Shown here: positions 63,624 to 64,000 of the stretch, in pieces
How positions within the stretch are numbered: the first letter of the stretch is position 1
How the letters are laid out: each line of letters starts with the position of its first letter
Program-made: the position numbers and the translations under genes
Notes under the pieces: model-generated
Databases searched by the model: none
What the model was told of the DNA's origin: nothing
The model's input: the letters and a program-made list of their open reading frames with translations, nothing else
Assembly (NCBI RefSeq): GCF_023734135.1
Contig: NZ_AP025730.1
Location: 806,001-870,000 of the forward strand
Reading direction: 5' to 3'
From: Sphaerotilus microaerophilus
GTDB taxonomy: Bacteria; Pseudomonadota; Gammaproteobacteria; Burkholderiales; Burkholderiaceae_C
DNA length: 64,000 bases

Positions 63624-64000
63624 ATGACTGTGATGAACCTGATCCGGCTGCGCGCAGGGAGCGCGGCGATGCTCCTGCTGACCTCCCTCGGCCCCGCCTG
63701 GGCCCAGGCCACCGGCCCCGACGCGGGGCAGGACACGTCGCGCGCCGGCACACCGGCCGCCTCCGCACCTGTGCCTGTGCCCATGGCCGCACCTGTGGCG
63801 GCACCCACGACCGCGCCCTCACCTGTGCTGGCTGGCCTGGACGCCCGCGTGGTCGATGCCCAGGACGCCTGGCGTAGACGAGACCGTGCCCGCCTGGTCG
63901 AGCAGCGCGACGTGCTGGCCGCGGCGCGCCACCCGCTGGCCGCCTGGGCGGACTACTGGGAGCTGAACCACCGCCTGAACGAGGCCCGCCAGGAGGAGCT
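63624..64000 (+). CDS. Soluble lytic murein transglycosylase, N-terminal part (runs off window)
   Basis: The frame is open to the window end (125 codons). It begins MTVMNLIRLRAGSAAMLLL, has a signal peptide ending WAQA, a Pro/Ala linker (about 35-70), then DARVVDAQDAWRRRDRARLVEQRDVLAAARHPLAAWADYWELNHRL. That is the start of the superhelical U-domain of Slt70-type enzymes, which cleave peptidoglycan in the periplasm. The catalytic SLT domain lies beyond the edge. An ATG at 63633 is an alternative start. Confidence 0.75.
   Translation, partial: MTVMNLIRLRAGSAAMLLLTSLGPAWAQATGPDAGQDTSRAGTPAASAPVPVPMAAPVAAPTTAPSPVLAGLDARVVDAQDAWRRRDRARLVEQRDVLAAARHPLAAWADYWELNHRLNEARQEE

Overview
The window is a stretch of a high-GC betaproteobacterial chromosome, most likely Burkholderiales (the Rubrivivax/Leptothrix/Sphaerotilus neighbourhood is plausible; the genus cannot be fixed by eye). 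The grounds are the protein sequences themselves, the metX-metW pair, the arginine/glycine-rich tail on ribosomal protein S3, the nudJ-mnmA pair and the ABC-rich metabolism. I see no tRNA or rRNA gene, no CRISPR array, no insertion sequence and no phage.

Layout. 1-5.6 kb: two small heat-shock genes behind a sigma-32-type promoter, metY, a small membrane protein, a sigma-54 activator and a secreted protein. 5.7-12.7 kb: the most unusual block. An ECF sigma factor, a single-pass membrane protein (probable anti-sigma factor) and a large exported TPR-CHAT (caspase-like) protein overlap head to tail. Facing them are two envelope proteins with glycine-zipper segments, one an OmpA-type lipoprotein. 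Within the CHAT gene, base composition falls sharply over about 1.5 kb, as if its TPR half had been exchanged. 12.9-18.0 kb: an S10-type ribosomal operon (rplC, rplD, rplW, rplB, rpsS, rplV, rpsC, rplP, rpmC, rpsQ) that has its own promoter, lacks rpsJ in front and ends at a terminator without the spc genes.

18-27 kb: peroxiredoxin, nudJ-mnmA, the proton-translocating transhydrogenase pntAB, fadD, an unknown protein and mtnN. 27-35 kb: a complete dipeptide/oligopeptide ABC importer with an M20 dipeptidase next to it. 35-37.3 kb: metX-metW preceded by a SAM-II riboswitch and a terminator. 37-45 kb: an orphan histidine kinase, a GST, a GGDEF-like protein with a degenerate active site, an HDOD protein, a thioredoxin-like protein and a possible PD-(D/E)XK protein. 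45-56.4 kb: a GntR regulator with a branched-chain-type ABC importer, followed by aromatic catabolism genes: a PcaC-PcaD fusion, an IclR/PcaR regulator, pobA and a SulP transporter. 56.4-64 kb: an outer-membrane protein, ychF, a ubiquinone-type hydroxylase, dsbC, an enoyl-CoA hydratase, ompW with an FNR-like box, a 5-formyl-THF cyclo-ligase, a small exported protein and the start of a lytic transglycosylase gene that runs off the end.

How the parts relate. Methionine synthesis occurs twice (metY; metX-metW under SAM control) and mtnN recycles the SAM by-products. The peptide importer and the M20 peptidase form a take-up-and-cleave unit. The liv-type importer next to pobA and pcaCD suggests uptake of an aromatic acid funnelled through 4-hydroxybenzoate and protocatechuate to beta-ketoadipate. 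The best candidate for an undescribed system is the ECF sigma/membrane protein/TPR-CHAT module at 5.7-10.5 kb.
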